Shown here one piece after another: positions 7,916 to 15,598 of a stretch of DNA of 21,377 nt. The number at the start of each line of letters is the position of its first letter. The stretch's first letter is position 1. The notes beneath the pieces were generated by a model. It was not told the DNA's origin, searched no databases, and saw only the letters and a program-made list of their open reading frames with translations. Origin of the DNA: DASUTB01 sp036374835 (GTDB lineage Bacteria; Actinomycetota; Actinomycetes; Jiangellales; Jiangellaceae); assembly GCA_036374835.1 (NCBI GenBank), contig DASUTB010000041.1, positions 1 to 21,377 of the forward strand, written 5' to 3'. Made by a program: the position numbers and the translations under genes.

Positions 7916-7945
7916 TTGACCCCCGCATTACTGGCTGCGTAGCCT
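7916..7945 (+). promoter_or_regulatory. Sigma-70-like promoter before rny
   Basis: TTGACC (7916-7921), an 18-bp spacer and TAGCCT (7940-7945) form a good vegetative promoter. It would give rny a leader of about 200 nt. The interval from 7859 to 8151 holds no convincing gene. Confidence 0.55.
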
Positions 7946-8047
7946 CAAATGACAAGGAACCACCCCGCACTCCGCGGTTGATCAATATCGATAACTCGAC
8001 ACGTTCGACAACGAGAGATTCGGCCACCGGCCGGTCAGGTAAACCCG

Positions 8048-8068
8048 CCGCCGGGTAGCGTCCGGCGG
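8048..8068 (+). other. Stem-loop in the rny leader
   Basis: CCGCCGG (8048-8054) and CCGGCGG (8062-8068) form a perfect 7-bp stem with a 7-base loop inside the predicted 5' leader of rny. RNase Y could in principle act on its own leader, but that is inference. Confidence 0.4.
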
Positions 8069-8151
8069 TCGGTGCAGGCTACTCTCGTGCGGCTCCGGAG
8101 TCCGGGCCTGGTTCCGGCATGGTCCTTGCCGACGACCCGGAGGAGCCGACG

Positions 8152-9678
8152 ATGCAGGTTGTAGATGTAGCACTTCTCGTCGGTCTTCCCATCGTCATCG
8201 TTCTGCTCGGCGTCCTTCTCTTTGTGGTGATGCGGCGTCCCGCGGCGCAGGCGGCCACGCACGGCGACGACCGTGCGGACGGCGAACATCGAGCGGCATT
8301 GGACGAGGAGGCTGAACAGGCGCGGACACTGGCCGAGTCGGAGCTCGCAGCCAAGCAGGCGGACATCAAGGCGAGGCGGGAGGAGATCGAGCGGCGGGAA
8401 AGACGTCTGGCCGAGCGGGAGGAGCGCGCCGAAGCGGCGGCGCGCGTTCAGGATGAACGTGAGCAGCAGCTCGGCGCCCGGTCGGCCGAACTCGACGACC
8501 GGGAACATCAGCTGGCCGTGCTCGAGGACGAACGTCGCGCGTTGCTGGAGCGCACCGCCGAGCTGACCGCCGAGCAGGCCAAGGCAGAGTTGGTCGGTGT
8601 CGTCGAGGCACAGGCCAAACGCGAGGCGGCCATCCGGGTGCGCGACATCGAACGTGAGGCGCAGGAGGACGGCGACGCGCGGGCGCGCGAGATCATCACG
8701 CTGGCCATCCAGCGCCTCGCTTCGGAACAGACGGCCGAGTCGGTCGTGTCGGTGCTGCATCTGCCCGGCGATGACATGAAGGGACGCATCATCGGCCGGG
8801 AAGGCCGCAATATCAGGGCGTTCGAACAGGTGACCGGTGTGAATCTCATCATCGACGACACGCCGGAGGCCGTCCTGCTGTCGTGTTTCGACCCGGTGCG
8901 CCGTGAGGTGGCCCGGCTCGCCCTCGAGGCGCTGGTGCTCGACGGACGCATTCATCCGCACCGCATCGAAGAGCAGTACGAGCTGAGCAAGCTCGAGGTG
9001 GAGCGGGCATGTTCGCGCGCCGGTGAGGACGCGCTCGTCGAAACCGGAATCGCGGACGTCCACCCGGATCTGGTCGCGCTACTGGGGAGGCTGCGCTACC
9101 GCACGTCTTACGGCCAGAACGTGCTCAAGCACCTGATCGAGTCGGCGCACATCGCCGGCATGATCGGCGCCGAGCTCGGGATGGACGTGACGATGCTCAA
9201 GCGATGCGCACTGTTCCACGACATCGGCAAGGCGTTGACACACGAAGTCGAAGGAAGCCACGCCATCATCGGCGCGGAGGTGGCGCGGCGTTACGGCGAG
9301 CATGCGGACGTCGTCCACGCCATCGAAGCGCATCACAACGAGGTCGAGGTACGGACCATCGAAGCGATCGTCACCCAGGCGGCGGACGCGATCTCGGGTG
9401 GCCGACCCGGCGCGCGGCGGGAGTCGCTGGAGGCGTACGTCAAGCGTCTCGAACGGCTCGAGGAGATCGCGCTCGGCCATGACGGTGTGGAGAAGGCCTT
9501 TGCGATGCAGGCGGGGCGTGAAGTGCGGGTGATGGTGCAGCCCGAGCAGGTGGACGACATCGCCGCGAGTGTGCTCGCCCGCGATATCGCCAAGCAGGTC
9601 GAAGAGGAGCTGACCTATCCCGGCCAGATCCGGATCAACGTCGTACGCGAGTCCCGCGCCACGGAGTTCGCCCGCTGA
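8152..9678 (+). CDS. rny: Ribonuclease Y
   Basis: Membrane-anchored endoribonuclease that initiates mRNA decay. Order of parts: an N-terminal transmembrane helix (VALLVGLPIVIVLLGVLLFV, about residues 6-25), a long charged coiled coil with repeated RREEIERRERRLAEREER-like heptads, a KH domain with GRIIGREGRNIRAFEQVTGV from residue 211, and an HD phosphohydrolase domain with LFHDIGKA (H356, D357) and IEAHHNEVE. Start: ATG 8152 is preceded by GGAGGAG with ideal spacing and gives 508 residues beginning with the membrane helix; the in-frame ATG at 8119 would add 11 unsupported residues. It is probably transcribed from the promoter near 7916. Confidence 0.95.
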   Translation: MQVVDVALLVGLPIVIVLLGVLLFVVMRRPAAQAATHGDDRADGEHRAALDEEAEQARTLAESELAAKQADIKARREEIERRERRLAEREERAEAAARVQDEREQQLGARSAELDDREHQLAVLEDERRALLERTAELTAEQAKAELVGVVEAQAKREAAIRVRDIEREAQEDGDARAREIITLAIQRLASEQTAESVVSVLHLPGDDMKGRIIGREGRNIRAFEQVTGVNLIIDDTPEAVLLSCFDPVRREVARLALEALVLDGRIHPHRIEEQYELSKLEVERACSRAGEDALVETGIADVHPDLVALLGRLRYRTSYGQNVLKHLIESAHIAGMIGAELGMDVTMLKRCALFHDIGKALTHEVEGSHAIIGAEVARRYGEHADVVHAIEAHHNEVEVRTIEAIVTQAADAISGGRPGARRESLEAYVKRLERLEEIALGHDGVEKAFAMQAGREVRVMVQPEQVDDIAASVLARDIAKQVEEELTYPGQIRINVVRESRATEFAR

Positions 9679-9983
9679 GAATGACCACGTATCGTCCCGG
9701 ATTCCGAGCCAAACGCCGTCTTCGGGCGCGGCAAACCACGTAATCACCTAGCATCGGCTCGGCCAGCGTCCGTCCGGCCGCCATCCGTCCGTCACTTTGC
9801 TCGACTTTCGTGCCGTTGTGCCCTGTTTCCTGGCGGTACCTTCGACACAGGGCATGGATCGGACTTCCACTCCCAAACGCGATCATTCTTTGGCAGATTA
9901 CAACACGGTTACCGGTAGTGGACGGGCCGCAAGTGACACGCAAAGATGCATACTCACACCCGACATCAGGGGAGAGGAGCAGC
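9679..9983. other. Intergenic region between rny and the TRAP operon
   Basis: No gene is supported in these 305 bases. They contain the direct repeat CGTCCGTC/CCGTCCGTC around 9766-9792, an inverted repeat at 9819-9854 and a TGCATACT-like extended -10 around 9947-9954 without a clear -35. The promoter of the TAXI-TRAP operon is presumably here. A frame that appears to start at 9810 is only the upstream extension of the TAXI gene. Confidence 0.5.
9819..9854. repeat. Inverted repeat upstream of the TRAP operon
   Basis: TGCCCTGT (9819-9826) and ACAGGGCA (9847-9854) are perfect 8-base complementary arms separated by 20 bases. It could be the rny terminator stem (no U-tract) or paired regulator half-sites upstream of the TRAP operon. 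Confidence 0.4.
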
Positions 9984-10985
9984 ATGTCTATGACAATGCG
10001 CAAGACATCGCGGCTGGCCAGCATGGGGGCTGGTCTAGCGGCGCTTGCGATGGTCGCCGTGGGGTGCGGCGACGACGCCGGCGGCGGCGATAGCCAGGTC
10101 CTGACGATGGGCACCGGCTCGACGGGCGGAACATACTTCCCGCTCGGCGGTGCCATGGCCGGCGTCTGGAACGACAATCTCGGCGACAGCGGGATTCGTG
10201 TCAGCACGCAGTCCAGCGGTGCTTCGGTCGAGAACCTCCAGCTACTCGGCGCTGGAGAGGTCGACATGATGATGGCGGTCAACGGCACCGCGGAGGGTGC
10301 CTTCGCCGGTGAGCTCGAAGAGGACATCGACACCGGGGACATCCAGTTCCTCGGCAACGTCTACGGCGAGGTCACCCAGATCGTCGCCAGGGGCGATTCC
10401 GGCATCGAGTCGGTCGAGGACATGGCCGGCAAGGTGGTGCAGCTCGGGCCCGCCGGTAGCGGCACCGAGCTGTCCGCGCGCGCCATCCTCGAGGCCGCCG
10501 GGATAGACCCGGACGCGGACGTCGAGGCACGCCAGGACTCGTTCGGTGACGCGATCAACAGCGTTCGGGACGGCCAGGCCGACGCGGCGTTCGGCATTCT
10601 CGCGCTGCCGCACGGTGGCACGATGGACGCCGCCAGCGCCGTCGACCTGACCTTCATCTCGGTCGAAGGTGACCTGCTTCAAGGCCTACTGGACGCGGAC
10701 CCGACGCTGTCCGCACTCGAGGTGGAGGCCGGCCTGTACCCCGGCCTGGACGAGCCGATCACGTGGGTGACGAACTGGGCGACGCTCTACACGACCAGCG
10801 ACATGGACGAGGACACCGCGTACGACATCGTCCGCGTGCTCTACGAGCAGTCCGGGAGTATCGAGGAGGCTCACACGGCCGGTAGCCAGATCAACCTGGA
10901 CACCGCGCTCGACGGCCGGATCGAAATTCCGATCCATCCAGGCGCGGAGCGCTACTACGACGAACAGGGCGTTCTCGACGAGTGA
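9984..10985 (+). CDS. TAXI-family TRAP transporter substrate-binding lipoprotein
   Basis: Extracytoplasmic solute receptor of 333 residues. Start: ATG 9984 follows GAGGAG (9974-9979) and opens a lipoprotein signal with basic MTMRKTSR, a hydrophobic core and the lipobox AVGC (C28), so the mature protein is lipid-anchored outside the membrane. TAXI features are LTMGTGSTGGTYFPLGGAMA, VSTQSSGASVENLQLLGAGE and KVVQLGPAGSGTELSARAIL. Solved and characterised TAXI receptors bind glutamate-like or dicarboxylate ligands; the ligand here cannot be read from sequence. It is the first gene of a tight operon: its TGA overlaps the DUF1850 GTG (GTGA). The operon lies in the recA-miaB interval that holds glutamate ABC transporter genes in other actinobacteria. 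Confidence 0.93.
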   Translation: MSMTMRKTSRLASMGAGLAALAMVAVGCGDDAGGGDSQVLTMGTGSTGGTYFPLGGAMAGVWNDNLGDSGIRVSTQSSGASVENLQLLGAGEVDMMMAVNGTAEGAFAGELEEDIDTGDIQFLGNVYGEVTQIVARGDSGIESVEDMAGKVVQLGPAGSGTELSARAILEAAGIDPDADVEARQDSFGDAINSVRDGQADAAFGILALPHGGTMDAASAVDLTFISVEGDLLQGLLDADPTLSALEVEAGLYPGLDEPITWVTNWATLYTTSDMDEDTAYDIVRVLYEQSGSIEEAHTAGSQINLDTALDGRIEIPIHPGAERYYDEQGVLDE

Positions 10986-11545
10986 CGTCTATCGCTGACC
11001 GGGTGGTGTCGGCTGCGAAGTCGGCGCCACCCGGACGTCCACGGGGGCGGTGGCCGGCCATCACGTTGGTGGTGGTGGCCGCCGTCACCGGCATCGTGCT
11101 CGGGAACGTCCTGATCGGTGGTGCCGGCCCGCACTTCGAAGTCCGCGATCAGCGCACGGGAGAGGTGTTCTACAGCCGGCCGATCGACGTCGGCGAGACG
11201 TTCGTCCTCGAGCACACGCATTCGGTGACCCGGCGGCTGGTCGTCGAGACGTTCTCGGCGCTTGATGGTGAGACGATCGCGATCGAGGAGATGTGGTTCG
11301 ACCGGAACGGGCCGAACCTACCCACCGGGCCGGAGCCGCTCGGCGATGGCGAAACGACGTTCATCTACGAGGACGACGGGTCGTACCGCGTCATTCACCA
11401 CTCGTATCCGCTGGGTACGGTGCCGCTGCTGGTCGGGAGCGAGTCAGTGAACCACACCTTGACATTCGACGACGGCGACCGAATACGGTTGCTGGACATC
11501 GCCAAGCGGGGGACGGCGGTCGAGTTCATCGTGCGGCCCCGCTGA
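10982..11545 (+). CDS. DUF1850 domain protein (TRAP-TAXI accessory)
   Basis: 187 residues starting at GTG 10982, overlapping the TAXI stop by four bases. It has one hydrophobic anchor at about residues 26-47 and then an extracytoplasmic domain with the DUF1850 core FVLEHTHSVTRRLVVETFSA followed by IAIEEMWFDRNGPNLPTGPE. DUF1850 proteins are found almost only between TAXI receptors and fused TRAP permeases; a role in assembling or coupling the transporter is plausible but the biochemical function is not established. The fused permease starts 15 bp after the stop. Confidence 0.85.
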   Translation: MTSIADRVVSAAKSAPPGRPRGRWPAITLVVVAAVTGIVLGNVLIGGAGPHFEVRDQRTGEVFYSRPIDVGETFVLEHTHSVTRRLVVETFSALDGETIAIEEMWFDRNGPNLPTGPEPLGDGETTFIYEDDGSYRVIHHSYPLGTVPLLVGSESVNHTLTFDDGDRIRLLDIAKRGTAVEFIVRPR

Positions 11546-11560
11546 GCGAAGGCGGAGTTG

Positions 11561-13837
11561 ATGGCTGAACCGAACGATCGGCAGGAGCCGCGCCAGTCGC
11601 GCAAGCCGGACGAGACAGGGCGGGACGAGCAGAGCCAGACCGCACTCATTCCCGACGACCTGCCGGACGACGTGAGGCGTGAACTCACCGAGGAGATCGA
11701 ACGCCTCGAGGAGGCGGGCTTCACCGAGGACACGGTCAAGACCCGGGCCCAGATGCACCGGTTCTGGCAGGCCGTGTTCTTCGTGCTGGCCCTGACGCTG
11801 AGCGTTTTCCACCTCTACACGGCCATCTTCGGCACGCTGCCGAGCCACGAGCAGCGCACCTTTCACGTCGGAATGGGCCTGGGCCTGGCGTTCCTGCTCT
11901 ATCCGGGCAAGACCGGCCTGACCCGGCGCGAGGCGGTACGAAGCTGGGTGCTCACCGGACTGGGCCTCGCCGGGCTGGCCTGGTTCTATATCTCGGGAGA
12001 GGCCGGGTGGCATGTCGTCGTACCGGCGGCCGTCGTTCTCCTTCTCGTGCAGGGTGCCCGGTTCGTGCCGCTCCGCATCGCCGACATGCCGGTGGCCGAC
12101 ATCCTTCTGTCGCTTCTGGGCTTCCTCAGCGGACTGTATATCTTCTTCAACGCAGAACAGATCCTGCGCGCCGGCGGTTTTCACAGCGACCTGAGCCGGG
12201 CAATCGGCGCGATCGGCATCGTCGTGATTCTGGTAGCCGCCCAGCGCGTCATCGGGGCGCCGTTGGTGATCGTGGCGGGCGCCGTCCTGTTGTACGCGTT
12301 GTTCGGCGACCAAGCGCCGGGCTTCTGGCGGCACGGCGGCTATTCGGTAGACCGGATCATCTCGACGCAGTTCCTGGGCACCGAGGGTGTGTTCAGTACG
12401 CCGGTACAGGTGTCGTCCACCTTCATCTACATATTCATGATCTTCGCCGCGATGCTGCAACGGACGGGTCTGGAGCGCTTCTTCACCGACACAGCGCTCG
12501 GGCTAACCGGCCACCTGACCGGCGGCACCGCGAAGGTGGGCGTCCTTACCAGTGCCTTCTCCGGGACGATCACCGGAAGCTCGGTCGCGAACACGGTGAG
12601 CAACGGCGCGTTCACGATCCCGATGATGAAACGCTCCGGCTACAAGGGGGAGTACGCAGGTGCGGTCGAGGCGGCTTCGTCCACCGGTGGCCAACTGGCA
12701 CCTCCGGTCATGGGAGCCGCGGCGTTCATCATGATCGAGTTCACCGGGCAACCATACTCGGAGATCATCAAAGCCGCGATGATCCCGGCGATCCTGTTCT
12801 TCACCGCGCAGTACGTCCTGATCCACTATGACTCGAAGCGGCTCGGCATCGGCGGCATACCACGCGCCCAGCTGCCGCGGGTACGCCAACTGATCTTGCG
12901 CAAGGGCTATCTGCTGATCCCGATCATCGTGATCTTCGTTATTCTGCTGCAGGGGTTCACCCCGATGCGTGCGGCGATCGTAGCGGTCGGGGTCGCGATC
13001 GGGTTGAACGTCGTCGCCCAACTCGTTGCCGTGCTGTTCCGCAGGTGGCGGGCGATGGAAGACAAGCTGAACCCGTGGAGCCTGCTCGAAGGTCTGGTTC
13101 ACGCGGCCCGGCTGGCCTTACCGATCATCGTGGCCTGTGCGACCGCGGGTCTCATCGCCGGAGTCATCACGTTGACCGGTATCGGTCTTCAGCTCGGCGA
13201 CGAACTCGTGGATCTGGCCAACAACGAGCTGCTGATCACCGGCATCCTCGCCATGATCGCGTGTTTGATCTTGGGCATCGGAGTGCCGACGACGGCGAAC
13301 TATGTGATCACGGCGACGGTCGCCGGTCCCGCGCTGATCACGGCCGGTGGATTCGACATCTCGACCAAGGAGATCCTGATCGCCCACCTGTTCGTCTACT
13401 ACTTCGGCGTACTGGCCGACATCACGCCGCCGGTGGCGCTGGCCGCGTTCGCGGCGTCCGGTATCGCGGAAAGCAACCCGATTCGGACCGGCGTTCATGC
13501 GTCGCGGATCGCGTTGGGCGGGTTCGTCGTCCCGTATATGTTCCTGCTCTCGCCCGAACTTCTGCTGATCTTCGAAGAAGGCGACAACCCCTGGCTGACC
13601 GGGGCTCGGGCGAGTGTGACCGCCCTGATTGGCATCTTTGTTCTGGGCGTCGCAGTCGCCGGCTATCTGGACCGCAAGCTCGATTGGTGGGCGCGCCTTG
13701 TGCTCGGCGGCGCAGGCTTGCTGCTGGTCAACGCGGAGCTGTGGACCGATGCGATCGGGATCGGTGGATCGCTGGCTGTCTGGGCTTGGTACCGCTGGCT
13801 CGGGCATCGTGATCGCGAATCGGTACTGACGACGTGA
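11561..13837 (+). CDS. TRAP transporter 4TM/12TM fused permease
   Basis: Membrane permease of 758 residues using an ion gradient with the TAXI receptor. A polar, acidic cytoplasmic N-terminus of about 65 residues leads into the first helices (FWQAVFFVLALTLSVFHLYT), then the small-subunit-like region, then the DctM-like part with the signature SGTITGSSVANTVSNGAFTI (from residue 334) and SSTGGQLAPPVMGAAAFIM. A second repeat appears later with IGVPTTANYVITATVAGPAL and ITPPVALAAFAASGIAESNP. ATG 11561 lies just after AAGGCGGAG; the adjacent TTG at 11558 is too close to the ribosome site. It is the third gene of the TAXI-DUF1850-permease operon; the permease probably forms the end of the transcript. 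Confidence 0.95.
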   Translation: MAEPNDRQEPRQSRKPDETGRDEQSQTALIPDDLPDDVRRELTEEIERLEEAGFTEDTVKTRAQMHRFWQAVFFVLALTLSVFHLYTAIFGTLPSHEQRTFHVGMGLGLAFLLYPGKTGLTRREAVRSWVLTGLGLAGLAWFYISGEAGWHVVVPAAVVLLLVQGARFVPLRIADMPVADILLSLLGFLSGLYIFFNAEQILRAGGFHSDLSRAIGAIGIVVILVAAQRVIGAPLVIVAGAVLLYALFGDQAPGFWRHGGYSVDRIISTQFLGTEGVFSTPVQVSSTFIYIFMIFAAMLQRTGLERFFTDTALGLTGHLTGGTAKVGVLTSAFSGTITGSSVANTVSNGAFTIPMMKRSGYKGEYAGAVEAASSTGGQLAPPVMGAAAFIMIEFTGQPYSEIIKAAMIPAILFFTAQYVLIHYDSKRLGIGGIPRAQLPRVRQLILRKGYLLIPIIVIFVILLQGFTPMRAAIVAVGVAIGLNVVAQLVAVLFRRWRAMEDKLNPWSLLEGLVHAARLALPIIVACATAGLIAGVITLTGIGLQLGDELVDLANNELLITGILAMIACLILGIGVPTTANYVITATVAGPALITAGGFDISTKEILIAHLFVYYFGVLADITPPVALAAFAASGIAESNPIRTGVHASRIALGGFVVPYMFLLSPELLLIFEEGDNPWLTGARASVTALIGIFVLGVAVAGYLDRKLDWWARLVLGGAGLLLVNAELWTDAIGIGGSLAVWAWYRWLGHRDRESVLTT

Positions 13838-13891
13838 GCGGGGGAGACTCCGGACGCCGACGTGCCCGCGACGTTGAGGGCGCGCCGAGCG

Positions 13892-14167
13892 TCAGGTGAT
13901 CTGAGTGAGGGCGACGAAGACGACCATGGCGAATGCTGCCAGCAGCATCAGCGCCGCGATGCCGGCCGGGACGATGGACCGGGCAATCTGCACGACTATC
14001 GAGGTGACGGCCCGGCTCGCCGTGCGGAGGGCCAGAGCCACCAATATGGTTGCCGCGATGACGAAGACTATCGGCATCGTTTGGGCTGCAGCGGTCGCGT
14101 CGGCCGTGCTTTCGGCCACGTACCGGGCGAGACCGCTTGCGAGCCGCGATTCGAATGCGTGGAACAT
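13892..14167 (-). CDS. Small two-helix membrane protein, hypothetical
   Basis: 91 residues, not recognised. The N-terminus is amphipathic and lightly charged (MFHAFESRLASGLARYVAES), followed by the helix MPIVFVIAATILVALAL, a basic loop (RTASRAVTSIVVQIARS) and the helix VPAGIAALMLLAAFAMVVFV. The ribosome-binding site AAGGAGGT (minus strand, 14172-14179) before ATG 14167 is nearly ideal, which is the main reason to believe this gene. It converges with the TRAP permease gene and lies 44 bp downstream of a 25-codon ORF on the same strand. Its function is unknown. Confidence 0.65.
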   Translation of the reverse strand: MFHAFESRLASGLARYVAESTADATAAAQTMPIVFVIAATILVALALRTASRAVTSIVVQIARSIVPAGIAALMLLAAFAMVVFVALTQIT

Positions 14168-14211
14168 GACGACCTCCTTCGGTTGTGACCGGCCGGATCT
14201 CGTCGATGTTG

Positions 14212-14289
14212 CTAGTGCTCTGGGGTCACCATGCCGATCACATGTGAACGTCGGACCAGCGGGATCTGGTACGCCGTGGTGGTATCCAT
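14212..14289 (-). CDS. 25-codon small ORF with strong ribosome-binding site
   Basis: ATG 14289 is preceded by AAGGGAG (minus strand, 14294-14300), and the frame codes for a polar 25-residue peptide (MDTTTAYQIPLVRRSHVIGM, then VTPEH) before TAG. It has no hydrophobic segment, no Cys and no recognisable domain. It could be a translated leader for the two-helix membrane protein 44 bp downstream or a real small peptide. A longer frame starting at 14496 runs through AT-rich control DNA and is unlikely. Confidence 0.4.
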   Translation of the reverse strand: MDTTTAYQIPLVRRSHVIGMVTPEH

Positions 14290-14529
14290 CTCACTCCCTT
14301 CAGCTAACTCAAGTCCCTTCAGACTGAAGTCACTTAACCTCAGGATAAGATACTGAGACCGGATGGGTCCAGAGTATTTCTCTGAACTGGGACATGTTAT
14401 GGCTATATTCGTGGTGATATTAAATAGAACCAACGTGTTGTGTGGTCGATGCTTGCCACCCAGCGGGCTGGGGTGTATGTTGCCCTTGTTATTCAAGTTA
14501 AGCGGCTACAGCTGAAGGACTGAACTTCG
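14290..14529. promoter_or_regulatory. AT-rich divergent control region of the accessory block
   Basis: This 240-bp interval between the leftward small ORFs and the rightward HTH gene is visibly richer in A and T (for example GATATTAAATAG near 14420) than the rest of the window. It has the dyad at 14311-14335, a 9-base direct repeat TCCCTTCAG at 14295-14303 and 14314-14322, and a related inverted copy (GCTGAAGGA, 14511-14519) just before the HTH gene. No promoter pair could be fixed with confidence on either strand. Confidence 0.5.
14311..14335. promoter_or_regulatory. Dyad, candidate operator
   Basis: The perfect 13-base CTTCAGACTGAAG (14317-14329) is extended by AAGT on the left and ACTT on the right (10 of 12 pairs in the full dyad). 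It lies 22 to 46 bases upstream of the 25-codon ORF start, so it may be an operator for the adjacent XRE-type protein or a leader hairpin. Confidence 0.5.
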
Positions 14530-15594
14530 GTGATGGCGTCGGACGAATCCCGCAGAGTACTCGCACGCAGGCTGCAGCAGCTGCGTGAGGAGCAATGGGA
14601 CGTCCACGTCACGCAGCGAGCGCTAGCAAAGGCCTTGGGCGTGAGCGAGGCCTTGATCTCGTCGTGGGAGAACCAGCGTGAACCGGTCACGCCGCCTCGG
14701 CGTCGCTTGACTGAGTATGCGACGTTCTTCGCCACCCGTCGGTCCATCGAGGGTCGCGGCTCGAAATTGTTGCCGGTAGGCGATCTCGATCGTGACGAGC
14801 GGGCAACTCGCGATGAGTTGTTGAAAGAGCTCACCGCCCTTCGCGAGAAGGCGGTCCGTGCCGAGGCGAGTCCGCACCGGGTGAGCGCGCTCGGCGGCTC
14901 ATGGCACTTCGCCGATGGCGGCCCAGTGCGGATCGTCTGCGCGGAGTTGCCTAAAGCGCAACTGAACTCGGAGATTACCCCCACCCACCCGACGCTTGCC
15001 TACGGCGAGCTTTATTCGTTCGGCAACATCGACGCGCTGTTCGAGTTGCACGGTCATATTCGAGCCGCGAATCCGCGTAGTGACGTCCAGATCTTCAAAG
15101 AGTCGAAACTGCATCGCGACGACTTTGCAGCTCATCTGGTGGTGCTGGGTGGGGTCGACTGGAATCACCTGACAAGGCGCCTGCAAGACGATTCTCGACT
15201 AGGAATTCCGGTACGTCAGGTCTCGCCTGGCGACGATCCCGCCAAGGCGTGCTTCGAAACTGGGAGCGGGAAGGAGGTGCAACAGCATTGGGCAACCGTC
15301 CGTGATGGCGAGTTGCTGTCCGATGTGGGGCAGTTCGTCCGCACTCCGAATCCATACAACCGGAATCGAACGCTGAGCATCTGCAACGGCCTTTACAGCC
15401 TCGGCACCTACGGGGTCGTTCGCTCGCTCACCGACACCCGATTTCGCGAGCGGAACGAGGAGTACTTACGCAAGCGGTTTGAACGCCCGGATGCGTTCAG
15501 CTTGCTCATGCGAATCGACGTCCTGAACGGCGACGACGCGTTGACACCCGACTGGACTTCACCGACAACCGTCCTACACGAGTGGCCGGAGTAG
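14530..15594 (+). CDS. XRE-type HTH protein with unassigned C-terminal domain
   Basis: 354 residues. Residues about 11-70 form a Cro/CI-like helix-turn-helix (TQRALAKALGVSEALISSWE, residues 28-47). A charged linker that may be helical (about 85-112) leads to a C-terminal alpha/beta domain of about 230 residues. That domain includes GGSWHFADGGPVRIVCAELP, LYSFGNIDALFELHGHIRAA, HLVVLGGVDWNHLT (202-215) and TPNPYNRNRTLSICNGLYSL. I recall similar HTH proteins in streptomycetes but cannot name the domain. The strand-Gly-Gly-x-Asp-x-Asn pattern suggests a Rossmann-like nucleotide sensor (inference). GTG 14530 has GAAGGA ten bases upstream; ATG 14533 is equally possible. Four bases separate its stop from the next ATG, so it is cotranscribed with the two GT-A-like genes. 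Confidence 0.75.
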   Translation: MMASDESRRVLARRLQQLREEQWDVHVTQRALAKALGVSEALISSWENQREPVTPPRRRLTEYATFFATRRSIEGRGSKLLPVGDLDRDERATRDELLKELTALREKAVRAEASPHRVSALGGSWHFADGGPVRIVCAELPKAQLNSEITPTHPTLAYGELYSFGNIDALFELHGHIRAANPRSDVQIFKESKLHRDDFAAHLVVLGGVDWNHLTRRLQDDSRLGIPVRQVSPGDDPAKACFETGSGKEVQQHWATVRDGELLSDVGQFVRTPNPYNRNRTLSICNGLYSLGTYGVVRSLTDTRFRERNEEYLRKRFERPDAFSLLMRIDVLNGDDALTPDWTSPTTVLHEWPE

Positions 15595-15598
15595 ATGC

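Noticed and set aside
9766..9792. CGTCCGTC direct repeats as a repeat array
   Set aside because: Only two imperfect copies of a GC-rich 8-mer; no spacer structure as in a CRISPR array or iteron set.
14290..14496. N-terminal extension of the 25-codon ORF to 14496
   Set aside because: It would translate the AT-rich control region, while the inner ATG at 14289 has a good ribosome-binding site.
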